From the NCBI RefSeq assembly GCF_030542105.1, contig NZ_JAUOFB010000001.1, positions 310,001-374,000 of the forward strand: a stretch of DNA of 64,000 nt, in the 5' to 3' direction. The notes beneath the pieces are model-generated. The model was not told the DNA's origin and made no database searches. It was given only the letters and a program-made list of their open reading frames with translations. The stretch is from Hymenobacter sp. BT730 (GTDB lineage: Bacteria > Bacteroidota > Bacteroidia > Cytophagales > Hymenobacteraceae). Below are positions 16,162 to 25,446 of this stretch, in pieces (the first letter of the stretch is position 1; the number at the start of each line of letters is the position of its first letter). The position numbers were made by a program, and so were the translations under genes.

Positions 16162-17721
16162 ATGGAAAGAGAAGTACGGGTGCGTTTCGCGCCCAGCCCC
16201 ACCGGACCGCTGCACATTGGCGGCGTGCGCACTGCGCTGTACAACTACCTGCTGGCCCGCAAGCTGGGCGGTAAAATGCTGCTGCGCATTGAAGATACCG
16301 ACCAGAACCGCTTTGTACCCGGCGCCGAGGACTACATCCGGCAGAGCCTGGAGTGGTGCGGCATCACGCTGGACGAAAGCCCCTGGACCGAAACGCCCGG
16401 GCCACACGCCCCCTACCGGCAGAGCGAGCGGAAGCCTATGTACCTGCAGTATGCCCAGCAGCTCCTGGATAGCGGCCATGCCTATTATGCTTTTGATACG
16501 CCCGAGGAGCTGGACGCCATGCGCGCGCGCCTTACGGCTGCCAAAGTGCCCAACCCGCAGTATAACAGCATCACCCGCGCGCAAATGCGCAACTCGCTCA
16601 CGCTGCCCGAAGACGAGGTAAAACAACTGCTCGACAACAATACGCCCTACGTTATCCGCCTGAAAGTACCCCGTAAGGAGGAAATCCGCTTCAACGACCT
16701 GATTCGCGGCTGGGTAGTAGTGCACTCCTCCAGCGTGGATGATAAGGTGTTGATGAAGTCCGACGGCATGCCGACGTACCACCTGGCCAATATCGTGGAT
16801 GACCATTTGATGGAAATCACCCACGTGATTCGGGGCGAAGAGTGGCTGCCCTCGGCGCCGTTGCACGTGCTGCTGTACCGCTATTTTGGCTGGGAAAGCA
16901 CCATGCCGCAGTTTGCGCATCTGCCCCTGCTGCTGAAGCCTGACGGCACCGGCAAGCTCAGCAAGCGCGACGGCGACCGGCTGGGCTTCCCTGTATTTCC
17001 GCTGGAATGGCATGGCAAAGATGCCGAAACCGGCGAGCCTACTGTGAGCAGCGGCTACCGCGAATCGGGTTATCTGCCCGAGGCATTCATCAACTTCCTG
17101 GCTTTTCTGGGCTGGAACCCCGGCACGCAGCAGGAGTTGTTTACCATGGACGACCTGATTGCAACCTTCTCCATTGAGCGGGTAAGCAAGTCGCCGGCCC
17201 GCTTCGACCAAAACAAAGTGCGCTGGTACAACGAGCAATACCTGCGCGCCAAGCCCGACAGCGAGCTAGCCCAGTACTTGCTGGATGCCCTGAAAGAGCA
17301 AGGCGTTGAGGTATCCGCCAACAAAGCCGAGCAGATTGCCGCGCTGGTGAAAGAGCGTGCTACCTTCCCGGCTGATCTGGCGAAAGAGGCACAGCTGTTC
17401 TTCCACCGCCCTACCAGCTACGATGAGCAGGTAATCAGCAAAAAATGGAATGCGCAGGTAGCCGGTGCGCTGCAGGAGTTTGCGCTGGCATTGCCCGCTA
17501 CTGCCGACTCCACGCCGGAAGGCATCAAGGCGCTGCTCACGCAGGTACTGGAGCGCCAGGGCATCAAAATTGGTCAGGTACTGCAGGCCTTGCGGGTAGC
17601 TGTAACCGGTGCTGCCGCCGGCCCCGATTTGATGGCTATTATGAGCATTCTGGGCCCTGAGGAAACCGCGCAGCGGCTGAATCTGGCTATTGACCAGCTG
17701 GCCGCGCAAGCCTCCGCGTAG
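16162..17721 (+). CDS. gltX: Glutamate--tRNA ligase
   Basis: 519 residues from the ATG at 16162 (MEREVRVRFAPSPTG). It is a class I synthetase that charges tRNA-Glu. The HIGH-equivalent motif is HIGG (18-21), followed by RIEDTDQNR, and the KMSKS-equivalent is KLSKRDG near residue 264. The C-terminal helical anticodon-binding domain is complete. It is somewhat longer than the roughly 470 residues of E. coli GltX because of extra residues in the central part (for example GFPVFPLEW), as is common in Bacteroidota. A well-placed promoter precedes it. Confidence 0.97.
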   Translation: MEREVRVRFAPSPTGPLHIGGVRTALYNYLLARKLGGKMLLRIEDTDQNRFVPGAEDYIRQSLEWCGITLDESPWTETPGPHAPYRQSERKPMYLQYAQQLLDSGHAYYAFDTPEELDAMRARLTAAKVPNPQYNSITRAQMRNSLTLPEDEVKQLLDNNTPYVIRLKVPRKEEIRFNDLIRGWVVVHSSSVDDKVLMKSDGMPTYHLANIVDDHLMEITHVIRGEEWLPSAPLHVLLYRYFGWESTMPQFAHLPLLLKPDGTGKLSKRDGDRLGFPVFPLEWHGKDAETGEPTVSSGYRESGYLPEAFINFLAFLGWNPGTQQELFTMDDLIATFSIERVSKSPARFDQNKVRWYNEQYLRAKPDSELAQYLLDALKEQGVEVSANKAEQIAALVKERATFPADLAKEAQLFFHRPTSYDEQVISKKWNAQVAGALQEFALALPATADSTPEGIKALLTQVLERQGIKIGQVLQALRVAVTGAAAGPDLMAIMSILGPEETAQRLNLAIDQLAAQASA

Positions 17722-17841
17722 CGGACATTTCTGCATTTAGGCATCCGCCGCCGGGGCCGCTCCGTACAGCATTGCTGCGGAGCGGCCTTCGTGCTTCTGG
17801 GGTTGCACCTGCTTTTCTCTTTACGAACCACGCAGGATATC

Positions 17842-18216
17842 ATGGCTAAGAAACCCGTCAATAAGAAAAAAACCGTCGACCCCGAGAAAAAAGCCAAAGT
17901 GCATAAGGATCTGGAGGGGTTCGAAATCAAGGTGAATCCGCTGGGCGAAATCACCTCCAACTACTCTATTGAGGAAATCAACACGTTTCTGAACCGCCAC
18001 GTGCGCGACAAAAAACTGGTAAACCGCGACGGTCAGTTTGGCGAGAAGGACGAGGAGGAATTCCCTGTAGAGGACTCGGCAGCGCAAGAGCCCGAGGAAT
18101 CCGAAGAAGATTTTATGCGCCGGACCAGCCGGGAGGCCAAGAAGAAACCCGGTAAAGCAGATGACGCAGCCGAGGATGTGTCGGATACGGCTATGGATAC
18201 TGTAGAGGATGAATAA
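17842..18216 (+). CDS. Conserved acidic/basic hypothetical protein
   Basis: 124 residues from the ATG at 17842. It has a lysine-rich N-terminus (MAKKPVNKKKTVDPEKK), a more ordered centre (FEIKVNPLGEITSNYSIEEINTFLNRHVRDKKL) and a strongly acidic C-terminus. No transmembrane segment and no known domain recognised. It lies 120 bp downstream of gltX and is followed by a good terminator, so it is likely a real single-gene transcript. The compact central segment is the only part likely to fold. Confidence 0.75.
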   Translation: MAKKPVNKKKTVDPEKKAKVHKDLEGFEIKVNPLGEITSNYSIEEINTFLNRHVRDKKLVNRDGQFGEKDEEEFPVEDSAAQEPEESEEDFMRRTSREAKKKPGKADDAAEDVSDTAMDTVEDE

Positions 18217-18240
18217 CGGATGCTTTCACAGCCTGCATTA

Positions 18241-18280
18241 AAAAGCCCGGTTCTGCTACGTGCAGGAGCGGGCTTTTTGC
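18241..18280 (+). terminator. Intrinsic terminator
   Basis: AAAAAGCCCG and CGGGCTTTTT form the base of an imperfect hairpin, with further pairing of TTCTGC with GCAGGA. The T5 tract follows, 25 bp past the preceding stop. Confidence 0.88.
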
Positions 18281-18355
18281 TGATATAACATGTATAGTCG
18301 CGCTCTATTTATCAGCAGTTTGCTATACTTGGGCCTGAAAACTTACCACACCGCT

Positions 18356-19138
18356 ATGCAAGCTCACGACATTGACTTCCGCATTCTTGGCTCTGATATT
18401 CAAGTACTGGAAGTTGAGTTAGACCCTCAGGAAACCGTCATTGCCGAGGCGGGGGCCATGGTGTATATGGAGGAGGCTATTGCCTTTGAAACGAAAATGG
18501 GTGACGGCTCCGAACCTGATCAGGGGCTAATGGGCAAGCTGTTTTCGGCGGGTACGCGCCTGATTACGGGTGAGTCGCTGTTTATGACGCACTTTACGCA
18601 TCGGGGTAGCCATGGCAAAAGCCGGGTAGCCTTCTCCGCGCCCTATCCCGGCACTATTCTGCCGCTGGATTTACGCTTGCTTCCCCAAGGCTTAATTGTG
18701 CAAAAAGATGGGTTTCTGGCCGCTGCCCGGGGTACCAAAATTGCCATTCACTTCAACAAACGCCTGGGCGCAGGCTTCTTTGGTGGGGAAGGCTTCATTC
18801 TACAGAAGCTGACTGGTGACGGCAAGGCCTTTATCCATGCCGGCGGCACAATCATTGAGAAGCAGCTTCGGAATGAAATCCTCCGCGTGGATACTGGCTG
18901 CGTGGTTGCCTTTGAGCCCAGTATAAACTTTGACATTACGCGGGCAGGCGGCCTGAAATCAATGATTTTTGGCGGAGAAGGGCTGCTATTAGCCACGCTC
19001 AGCGGTACTGGGCGGGTGTGGCTTCAGTCTATGCCGGTGAAGAAGCTTATCCAGGCACTGATGCCTAATGGCTCCAACGCACGAAAGGAAAGCGGGGGTG
19101 TACTGGGTAATTTGGTAGGCGGCATCCTAGACGAATAG
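18356..19138 (+). CDS. TIGR00266/AIM24-family protein
   Basis: 260 residues from the ATG at 18356 ([12 protein letters not shown]). It matches the TIGR00266 branch of the AIM24 family: [48 protein letters not shown] and [16 protein letters not shown]. These form a beta-rich double-psi-like fold. The founding eukaryotic member is linked to mitochondrial inner-membrane organisation; the bacterial function is not established. The upstream in-frame ATG at 18290 gives an unconserved hydrophobic extension and is rejected. It is transcribed alone. Confidence 0.92.
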   Translation: MQAHDIDFRILGSDIQVLEVELDPQETVIAEAGAMVYMEEAIAFETKMGDGSEPDQGLMGKLFSAGTRLITGESLFMTHFTHRGSHGKSRVAFSAPYPGTILPLDLRLLPQGLIVQKDGFLAAARGTKIAIHFNKRLGAGFFGGEGFILQKLTGDGKAFIHAGGTIIEKQLRNEILRVDTGCVVAFEPSINFDITRAGGLKSMIFGGEGLLLATLSGTGRVWLQSMPVKKLIQALMPNGSNARKESGGVLGNLVGGILDE

Positions 19139-19160
19139 CGGCCTGGTTCTTCAACCCGTA

Positions 19161-19442
19161 TCAGCCCAAACTTCCGGTAGTGACAACTACTGGCTGCCAG
19201 GCCGTGCTGTCTGCAAACTCTTTGTCTGAAGACATAGAAGCCTTCACGGCAATAACAATCAGACTAACCAGCAAAGCCAACAGCAGGATACCCAAAAAGC
19301 CTAGGATGGTTTTATTGGTAAGGCGTTGTTTTGTTTTTCGACGACTAGTGTAATTGCGCCGGCTTCGGGAAGAAGACCGAGTAGGAGAGTGAGTTGCAAT
19401 AGTAGACACAGGGCGGGGATTTTTAGGGGGGAACCTTGTCAC
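19161..19442 (-). CDS. Small single-pass membrane protein
   Basis: 93 residues, not recognised. The N-terminal 40 residues are very basic and serine/arginine-rich, followed by one long hydrophobic helix (about 46-68) and a short polar C-terminus. This would give an inner-membrane protein with a basic cytoplasmic tail. It stands alone, convergent with the AIM24-family gene and next to an AT-rich gap. No similar protein comes to mind, so the call rests only on its composition and membrane segment. Confidence 0.55.
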   Translation of the reverse strand: MTRFPPKNPRPVSTIATHSPTRSSSRSRRNYTSRRKTKQRLTNKTILGFLGILLLALLVSLIVIAVKASMSSDKEFADSTAWQPVVVTTGSLG

Positions 19443-19811
19443 TAATATAGAACTTAATCTATAAGAATTATACTTATCCTGATTAAAGCCTCAGATAAAT
19501 TATATAATTCTTATGTACTTGATTCTACGAATGTTAGCATAATACTGGTTTTCACCAGTAAGTTCATTTTCTCATTATTATTATAACTTGTAAGTAGCAA
19601 AGCTCACTCTAAAGCAATGCCTCTCTCCATTTTGCCCTACTCCTTCTGCCAAGAATAAGCTACGTTACGGACCTTGGGAGGGCTTACCCATGTTTGGTAA
19701 CAGTACTTTTGAAGGATGACAGAAAGTAGCACGGGCCGCAACGCGCAATAAATAATCTGCTGGTACTATAGCAGCATCTTACCTCACATTCAGAGGCAGC
19801 TTCGGCAACCA
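19443..19811. other. AT-rich intergenic stretch with two inverted repeats
   Basis: No gene is seen. It holds a 12-bp perfect inverted repeat (ATAAGAATTATA at 19461-19472, complement at 19503-19514) and a small perfect hairpin, TACTGGT/ACCAGTA (19543-19549 and 19554-19560, TTTC loop). The base composition is clearly more AT-rich than the flanks. Confidence 0.5.
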
Positions 19812-21335
19812 TTAATTGTTTAGCTGCCTTAAAATTTCGTCTACCACCTCCCGTGAGTTGCTTAGCCGGGGTACTTTATGCTGCCCGCCCAGCTTGCCTT
19901 TTTTAGCCAGCCACTGCTCGAACGTATGGGCAGGCACTGGTGTAATTTTAGGGGCTACCAACGCCAGGTCGCGGTGGCGCTTGGCGTCGTAATCCGAGTT
20001 TAGCTGGCGAAGGGTGTGGTCCAGCACTTGGGCAAATTGCTCGGTATTGGTGGGCAGCTGCGTAAATTCCACTACCCATTCATGCCCGCCGCGGGAGGTA
20101 CTGCTCCCCGTCTGGAAGTAAACAGGGGCGGCTGTAAAGTCCCGCACCAGGGCGCCCGTAGCCAAACAGGCAGCGGCTAGGGCAGACTCAGCGTTTTCTA
20201 TGACTACTTCTTCTCCAAACGCATTCAGAAAATGCTTGGTGCGACCGGTAATGCGGATGCGGTAGGGCGCCAGGCTGGTAAAGCGCACCGTATCGCCAAT
20301 TTTATAACGCCACAGTCCGGCATTGGTACTGATAATAAGCGCATAGCTCTTGCCCAGTTCTACTTCTTCCAGCAGAATAGTCTGGGGGTATTCCGCCTCA
20401 AACTGATCTGCCGGCAAAAACTCATAATACACCCCGTGGTCCAGCAGCAGCAGCATGTCTTCAGAGTCGGGTTGATCCTGGAAGGCAAAGTAGCCTTCAG
20501 AAGCATTATATATTTCCAGATAGCGCATCTGCCCACTGGGAATTAGCTGGCGGAATAGCTCCCGGTACGGGCCAAATGCTACGGCTCCGTGCAGAAACAG
20601 GCGCAGGTTAGGCCATACTTCACTAATGTTTTCTGCCCCGGCCAGTTCCACTACCCGCCGCAGCAGAACAATCATCCAGGTAGGTACGCCTGCCAATGTA
20701 GTGACATCCACGTGCAGCACGTGGCGGGCAATACGCTCTATTTTCTCTTCCCATTCATCCAGTAGGGCCAGTTCCAGCGGGGGTGTCCGCAGAAACTCGG
20801 CCCAAACCGGCAGATTCTGCATGACCACGGCCGAAACATCTCCTACGCGCGACTCGGAACCCGGCCGAAAGGGGTTGCTGCCATGCGTACCGCCCAGAGA
20901 AAGGGTTTTTCCCGCCAGCACATCGGCTTCCGGATACATACTGGTGGCCATGGCCACCATGTCGCGGCCGGCGCGGTAGTGGCACTCATGCAAGGATTGC
21001 TGCGAAACCGGAATGTACTTACTGCGGGCATTGGTAGTCCCGCTGGACTTGGCAAACCATTCTACTGCGCCAGGCCACAACACATCAGAAGTGCCGTGCA
21101 GCATGCGCTCCAGGTACGGGTACAATTGCTCGTAGCTGCTCACGGGCACGCGCCGGGCAAACTCCTGGCGCGAGGGCGCCTCGGCATACCCATATAAACG
21201 GCCCCATTCTGTGCTCTGGGCTTGCCGCAGCAAATTGGCATATACCTGCTCCTGTACTTCCAGCGGGTGTTCCCGGAAGTGGTTGATGCTGGTGAGGCGC
21301 CGCTGCATGGCCCACGTCAGAATACTGCTAATCAC
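19812..21335 (-). CDS. GH3-family adenylate-forming protein
   Basis: 507 residues, full family length. GH3 proteins (JAR1 and auxin amido synthetases in plants) are ANL-superfamily acyl-adenylating enzymes that conjugate acids to amino acids. Seen: FAKSSGTTNARSKYIPVS (nucleotide-binding loop), YNASEGYFAFQ, LIISTNAGLWRYKIGDTVRF and ITGRTKHFLNAFGEEV, all matching the ANL motif positions. Bacterial substrates are unknown. It is next to lptB in the same direction, but the 145-bp gap gives no evidence for an operon. Confidence 0.92.
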   Translation of the reverse strand: MISSILTWAMQRRLTSINHFREHPLEVQEQVYANLLRQAQSTEWGRLYGYAEAPSRQEFARRVPVSSYEQLYPYLERMLHGTSDVLWPGAVEWFAKSSGTTNARSKYIPVSQQSLHECHYRAGRDMVAMATSMYPEADVLAGKTLSLGGTHGSNPFRPGSESRVGDVSAVVMQNLPVWAEFLRTPPLELALLDEWEEKIERIARHVLHVDVTTLAGVPTWMIVLLRRVVELAGAENISEVWPNLRLFLHGAVAFGPYRELFRQLIPSGQMRYLEIYNASEGYFAFQDQPDSEDMLLLLDHGVYYEFLPADQFEAEYPQTILLEEVELGKSYALIISTNAGLWRYKIGDTVRFTSLAPYRIRITGRTKHFLNAFGEEVVIENAESALAAACLATGALVRDFTAAPVYFQTGSSTSRGGHEWVVEFTQLPTNTEQFAQVLDHTLRQLNSDYDAKRHRDLALVAPKITPVPAHTFEQWLAKKGKLGGQHKVPRLSNSREVVDEILRQLNN

Positions 21336-21480
21336 AGAATCGGGAATAAGAGGAAATGGGCGCTACTGCCCGTCAGGTGGCCGTTTTACCCATGCTACCG
21401 CCAGAAAGTTACCGTATCAGCGCGAAATGCCCGTCTTTCTGCCCGATTTCTATCCTTTACTCTATCTGTAGACGGAGTTA

Positions 21481-22212
21481 TTAAATTTTGCGCTTGTATT
21501 CGAAGTGCTTACCCAGATACACGCGGCGCACGGTTTCATCGGCGGCCAACTCTTCGGCAGTACCCGCCTTCAGCAGCTTGCCCTCAAATAGCAGGTAGGC
21601 CCGATCTACAATGCTGAGCGTTTCATTCACGTTGTGGTCGGTGATGAGGATGCCGATATTTTTGTGCTTGAGCTTAGCCACAATGCCCTGAATTTCTTCC
21701 ACCGCAATGGGGTCTACCCCGGCAAAGGGCTCATCCAACAGCACAAATTTGGGGTTTACGGCCAGGGCCCGCGCAATTTCCGTGCGCCGCCGCTCCCCGC
21801 CGCTCAGCACCCGGCCCAGGTTTTTACGCACGTGCGTGAGGCTGAACTCATTTAACAGCTCTTCTACTTTATCCAGCTGCTCCTGGCGGGTAAGCTTGGT
21901 CATTTCCAGCACGGAGAGGATATTTTCCTCCACGGTCAGGTCGCGGAATACGGAGGCCTCCTGTGCCAGGTAGCCCACGCCACGGCGGGCCCGCTGGAAC
22001 ATGGGCAGGTTGGTAATCTCTTCGTCGTCGAGGTAGATGTGGCCCTCATTGGGCTTCACCATACCCACAATCATGTAAAAGCAAGTGGTTTTGCCGGCGC
22101 CGTTGGGGCCCAGCAGCCCTACAATTTCGCCCTGGGATACGGTCACGCTCATGTCGTTAACAACTGTGCGCGACTTGTATTTCTTGATCAGGTGTTCAGC
22201 TTTCAGAATCAT
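21481..22212 (-). CDS. lptB: LPS export ABC transporter ATP-binding protein
   Basis: 243 residues from the ATG at 22212 ([20 protein letters not shown]). LptB powers lipopolysaccharide extraction with LptFG. It has Walker [10 protein letters not shown], signature LSGGERRR, Walker [13 protein letters not shown] and the switch TDHNV, and the family-typical spacing. LptC is encoded at 31978, in a separate cluster, rather than adjacent as in enterobacteria. A -7 element lies only 6 bp upstream of the start codon, so the mRNA may be leaderless or nearly so. Confidence 0.95.
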   Translation of the reverse strand: MILKAEHLIKKYKSRTVVNDMSVTVSQGEIVGLLGPNGAGKTTCFYMIVGMVKPNEGHIYLDDEEITNLPMFQRARRGVGYLAQEASVFRDLTVEENILSVLEMTKLTRQEQLDKVEELLNEFSLTHVRKNLGRVLSGGERRRTEIARALAVNPKFVLLDEPFAGVDPIAVEEIQGIVAKLKHKNIGILITDHNVNETLSIVDRAYLLFEGKLLKAGTAEELAADETVRRVYLGKHFEYKRKI

Positions 22213-22218
22213 GGGAGG

Positions 22219-22226
22219 CAAAGGTA
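22219..22226 (-). promoter_or_regulatory. Candidate -7 element immediately before lptB
   Basis: Reads TACCTTTG on the minus strand (perfect TAnnTTTG), with a GTTG 24 nt further upstream, slightly beyond the normal spacing. It would start transcription at or next to the ATG. Confidence 0.45.
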
Positions 22227-22731
22227 GCGAAGCCAACCGGGTAGCAGTAGCAACCTGGCGGTGAAAGCAGGACGCAGATTGCGCTGTTGGGGTTGTACGT
22301 GGGCAGTTAGCCAGCAGTCAAGGCTTCACAAGCAACTGATTTTCAACCCGGCGCTACTATACCATGAGTTAAGGGCTTAGGCGCTATGGCAGATAAAATC
22401 ACACGGCACTTTGCTGTATTTCCGGGGCGGCACTGCGTACTGCTGCCACCAAGAAAAGTACAGAGCAACGAAGCAGAGCGGGTAACTGGCTTGAGGTAGG
22501 ATAATGATTTTTATCATTACCCGCCTTGATACTAGTCAATACTCTCTGGCAAGCGAAAGAATATATTAATCAGCGAGTTAACCAATAGTCATCAAACCAA
22601 GAAACGCCCTGCGCCACGCATAGTATCCCCATATAAAATCTCCCTGACTCACTTGGGCCATACACTTTGCTTTGGGAGCAGGTGTAAGCTCTCTGCTTTC
22701 TATCATACCATTCACATCTATTATAACGTCT
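22227..22731. other. Intergenic region with nested inverted repeat
   Basis: Between divergent lptB and the outer-membrane barrel gene; no gene is seen. A nested palindrome lies at 22478-22524: outer arms GCGGGTAA/TTACCCGC, inner TAATGAT and ATCATTA around T4 (22502-22519). The inner part resembles a Fur-box half-site pair but with a wider centre. A near-consensus -7 element occurs at about 22670 before the barrel gene. Confidence 0.45.
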
Positions 22732-23445
22732 ATGAAAAAGATCCTAACCTTTCTGTTCGTGTTGAGCGCAGCCTCTGCGTACGCACAGGACCCCGGCGGT
22801 TTTCGCATTGGCTTAAAAGCTGGGGCCACCTATTCTAAGCTGGCCGGCGACGATGTGGAGCAGATTGCCGGCCCAAACTATAATACCAGTCAGGACCAGC
22901 GGAAGCTAGGGTTCAATGTAGGCGCCGCTGTCCAAATTCCGGTTTCTTCCGATGGGTTCTTCTCCGTTCAGCCCGAAGTGTTACTCAACCGCAAGGGCTA
23001 CCAATTGGAAACCGAACAGAAATCCGGGTTGGCTTCGGGCGTAGAAAAGTTTTCTTTCGAGCAGACCCGGGTGCTCACTTATATTGATGTACTAGTATTG
23101 GGGAAGATCAACGCCGGCGGCCTGTTCTTTGAGTTGGGGCCCCAGTTCGGCTACCTGGCCCGTTCCAGCTCCGATACAGAAACCACCACCAAGTTTACCA
23201 ACGGCCAGGCAGACAAGGTGGAGAAGGATACTGGCGACAGTAAGTCGGATCTGGCTAGTGCCGATCTTGGGGCAGTAGCTGGTTTGGGGTATCAAGCCGA
23301 AAGCGGCCTCAGCATTGGCCTGCGCTACAACCGGGGCTTTAATTCCCTGATAGACACTAAAGACATCGACAACGAGCCCAAGGCATTTAATGACGCCTTT
23401 ATGCTGCAGCTAGGCTACCTGTTGCCCCTGACTATCGGCAAATAG
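22732..23445 (+). CDS. Outer-membrane beta-barrel protein (PorT-like)
   Basis: 237 residues from the ATG at 22732 (MKKILTFLFVL). A signal peptide ends near residue 19 (SAYAQD). The mature part starts FRIGLKAGATYSKLAG and ends MLQLGYLLPLTIG, with alternating hydrophobic/polar strands typical of eight-stranded Bacteroidota outer-membrane barrels annotated PorT or 'porin family'. A hydrophilic loop with TETTTKFTNGQADK is probably surface exposed. It is transcribed alone after the long divergent gap from lptB. Confidence 0.88.
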   Translation: MKKILTFLFVLSAASAYAQDPGGFRIGLKAGATYSKLAGDDVEQIAGPNYNTSQDQRKLGFNVGAAVQIPVSSDGFFSVQPEVLLNRKGYQLETEQKSGLASGVEKFSFEQTRVLTYIDVLVLGKINAGGLFFELGPQFGYLARSSSDTETTTKFTNGQADKVEKDTGDSKSDLASADLGAVAGLGYQAESGLSIGLRYNRGFNSLIDTKDIDNEPKAFNDAFMLQLGYLLPLTIGK

Positions 23446-23493
23446 GAAGGGGCGTGCGTGATGCAGCGCTGCCTTAGACCCTGGCTAAGATTG

Positions 23494-25335
23494 CTAAGCG
23501 CGGGGGCGCAGTACCTGGTCGTGTAGGGTCCGCTGGCTGGGCGTTGGCACGGGCAGCGGCTCTACAATGTTTTTCATTTCGGCTTCCAGTTCCTGCGGGG
23601 CTGCCTCTATGTTCTGCTGCGTGCTGCCGCGCCGGTAGGTAATCCGCACCTTACTATCAGAGGAAGGCTCTACTAGGGGCCGGAGAAGCTTCTCGGCATT
23701 TCCCATAGACAGCGGCGTACCATTTACCTGCAGAATCACGTCGTCGTTTTGCAGGCCAAAGCCATTACGCTCGGCACGGGTCTGGGCCACTACAAACTCC
23801 TGCTTATCCTGATCATACTTAAAGCCCAGCTCGCCGAATGCCTTCACCAGCACCCGGTCCTTGGGGACATAGCGCCAGCCTATTTTCGCGAAATACTCCG
23901 TGAGCGGCAGCGGCTGACTCCCCTGCACATAATCGGTGAAGAATTGGCGCACCTCCGGATGCGTGAGGGCCACGATTTCGCCAATCAGCTGCTCATCTTC
24001 AAACGGACGCTCAGGGCCGTATTTCTGCGCCAGCTGTAGCAGCACGTCGCGCAGGGTGAGACGGCCCTGGGTTAGCTCCTGAATGCGGATATCAAGCAGA
24101 AAGCCCAGCAGAGCGCCTTTCTTATACACGTTTTCATACATGTCCTTATAAGGACTGTCCAGAATTTTTCGGCTCATATCCGTAAACGATACGTCGCCGT
24201 ACTTCTGGGCCTGCTCAATCTTACTCTTCATTTCCTTGCGGAAATCTTCCTCCTGCGTGAGGCCGCCCTGCAGCTGCACCAGGTGCGCGAAGTACTCCGT
24301 TACGCCCTCATACAGCCACAAATGCTGCGACATTTTGGGGTTGCGGAAATCGAACTCCCCTATTTCCCGGCTGTGCATGTTCAGCGGGGTCAGAATGTGC
24401 AGGAACTCGTGGGAGGCCACTTCCCGAATCATAGAACGGGTGCGGTCCGCATCCCCTATTTCGGGCAAAAAGTACACCGAAGAATAGGAGTGCTCCATAG
24501 CCCCAAATCCCCCCTGCTTGTTGACTACCGGGGAAGAAAAAGCCGGGAAATACATGATAAAATGGTAGCCCGGCACGGGCATGCGGCCGAAGAACTTGGC
24601 CAGCGCCTCAGCCATGGGCTGCATAGCCTGACGTACTTCTGCCGCTTGCACCAGGCCCGTTTCCGAGAAGACGGATACCGAAATGCGGGCGCCCCCCGTC
24701 ATAAAGCTCGCCGTATCGGGCCGGCTATACATAATGGGCGCATCAGCCAGGCTCACGTAGCTGCTGGCCGTAAATACATCCTTTGTAGGTGAGGCCAGCT
24801 GTTTGGTAAGGGAAGTAGCCCCATACAGCTCGGCGGGCTTCTCAATCGTTACCTGATAGGGCAGCATTTTGTAGCCTTCCAGATAGCCGTACAGCCCGTA
24901 GTGATTGAGCACGAAGTTGCGGCCGGCATCAATGTTGGTGCCGCCGGGCTGGAAGATAAAGTTGCTGTTGTCTTTCGAGTCCCAGGTGTCGTCTACCAGG
25001 TACTCGATGCGGGCCAGGTTGCGGGCTTTGTCGATGACGTAGACGTTGTTACCGTCGCGGCTGCTTTTCAGCTTGCGGCCTTTATCGTCGTAGGCCTGAA
25101 AACCATGGATAAACCGGCCGTAGTCTTTCTTGGAATAGGAACCGGGCACCACGCTGGGCATAACGTACGTGGCTTTGCCCTCGCGCACGGGCGGGGTTTT
25201 CACCACAATCTTTATCCGGTCGTTTTCTACCTGCTGCAGGTTTACCCCAATCTCATAGCCCGCCGGGGCTTGCTGGGCCTGTACTATCCCACTCAGGCTA
25301 AGCCCGAGGGCCAGCAATGCGCATTCTTTTCTCAT
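23494..25335 (-). CDS. M61-family metallopeptidase with PDZ domain
   Basis: 613 residues from the ATG at 25335; a signal peptide ends about residue 21 (GIVQAQQ). It resembles M61 glycyl aminopeptidases. An N-terminal beta domain is followed by the zinc motif HEFLH (about 307-311) and the downstream glutamate in EGVTEYFAH. A C-terminal PDZ-like domain contains NGFGLQNDDVILQVNGTPL. It is exported, probably to the periplasm, and would act on N-terminal glycine or alanine of peptides; the true substrate is unknown. Transcribed alone, in the direction of recJ. Confidence 0.93.
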   Translation of the reverse strand: MRKECALLALGLSLSGIVQAQQAPAGYEIGVNLQQVENDRIKIVVKTPPVREGKATYVMPSVVPGSYSKKDYGRFIHGFQAYDDKGRKLKSSRDGNNVYVIDKARNLARIEYLVDDTWDSKDNSNFIFQPGGTNIDAGRNFVLNHYGLYGYLEGYKMLPYQVTIEKPAELYGATSLTKQLASPTKDVFTASSYVSLADAPIMYSRPDTASFMTGGARISVSVFSETGLVQAAEVRQAMQPMAEALAKFFGRMPVPGYHFIMYFPAFSSPVVNKQGGFGAMEHSYSSVYFLPEIGDADRTRSMIREVASHEFLHILTPLNMHSREIGEFDFRNPKMSQHLWLYEGVTEYFAHLVQLQGGLTQEEDFRKEMKSKIEQAQKYGDVSFTDMSRKILDSPYKDMYENVYKKGALLGFLLDIRIQELTQGRLTLRDVLLQLAQKYGPERPFEDEQLIGEIVALTHPEVRQFFTDYVQGSQPLPLTEYFAKIGWRYVPKDRVLVKAFGELGFKYDQDKQEFVVAQTRAERNGFGLQNDDVILQVNGTPLSMGNAEKLLRPLVEPSSDSKVRITYRRGSTQQNIEAAPQELEAEMKNIVEPLPVPTPSQRTLHDQVLRPRA

Positions 25336-25446
25336 AGCAGCTAAACCATACAGCAAGCGCGGCTGAAATGGCTGCACTGCCCGAAATCATAAAAATATAA
25401 CAGGAAAGACAGGAAGTCTGCAATTGGGTTGCCTGGCGGGAAGCGG

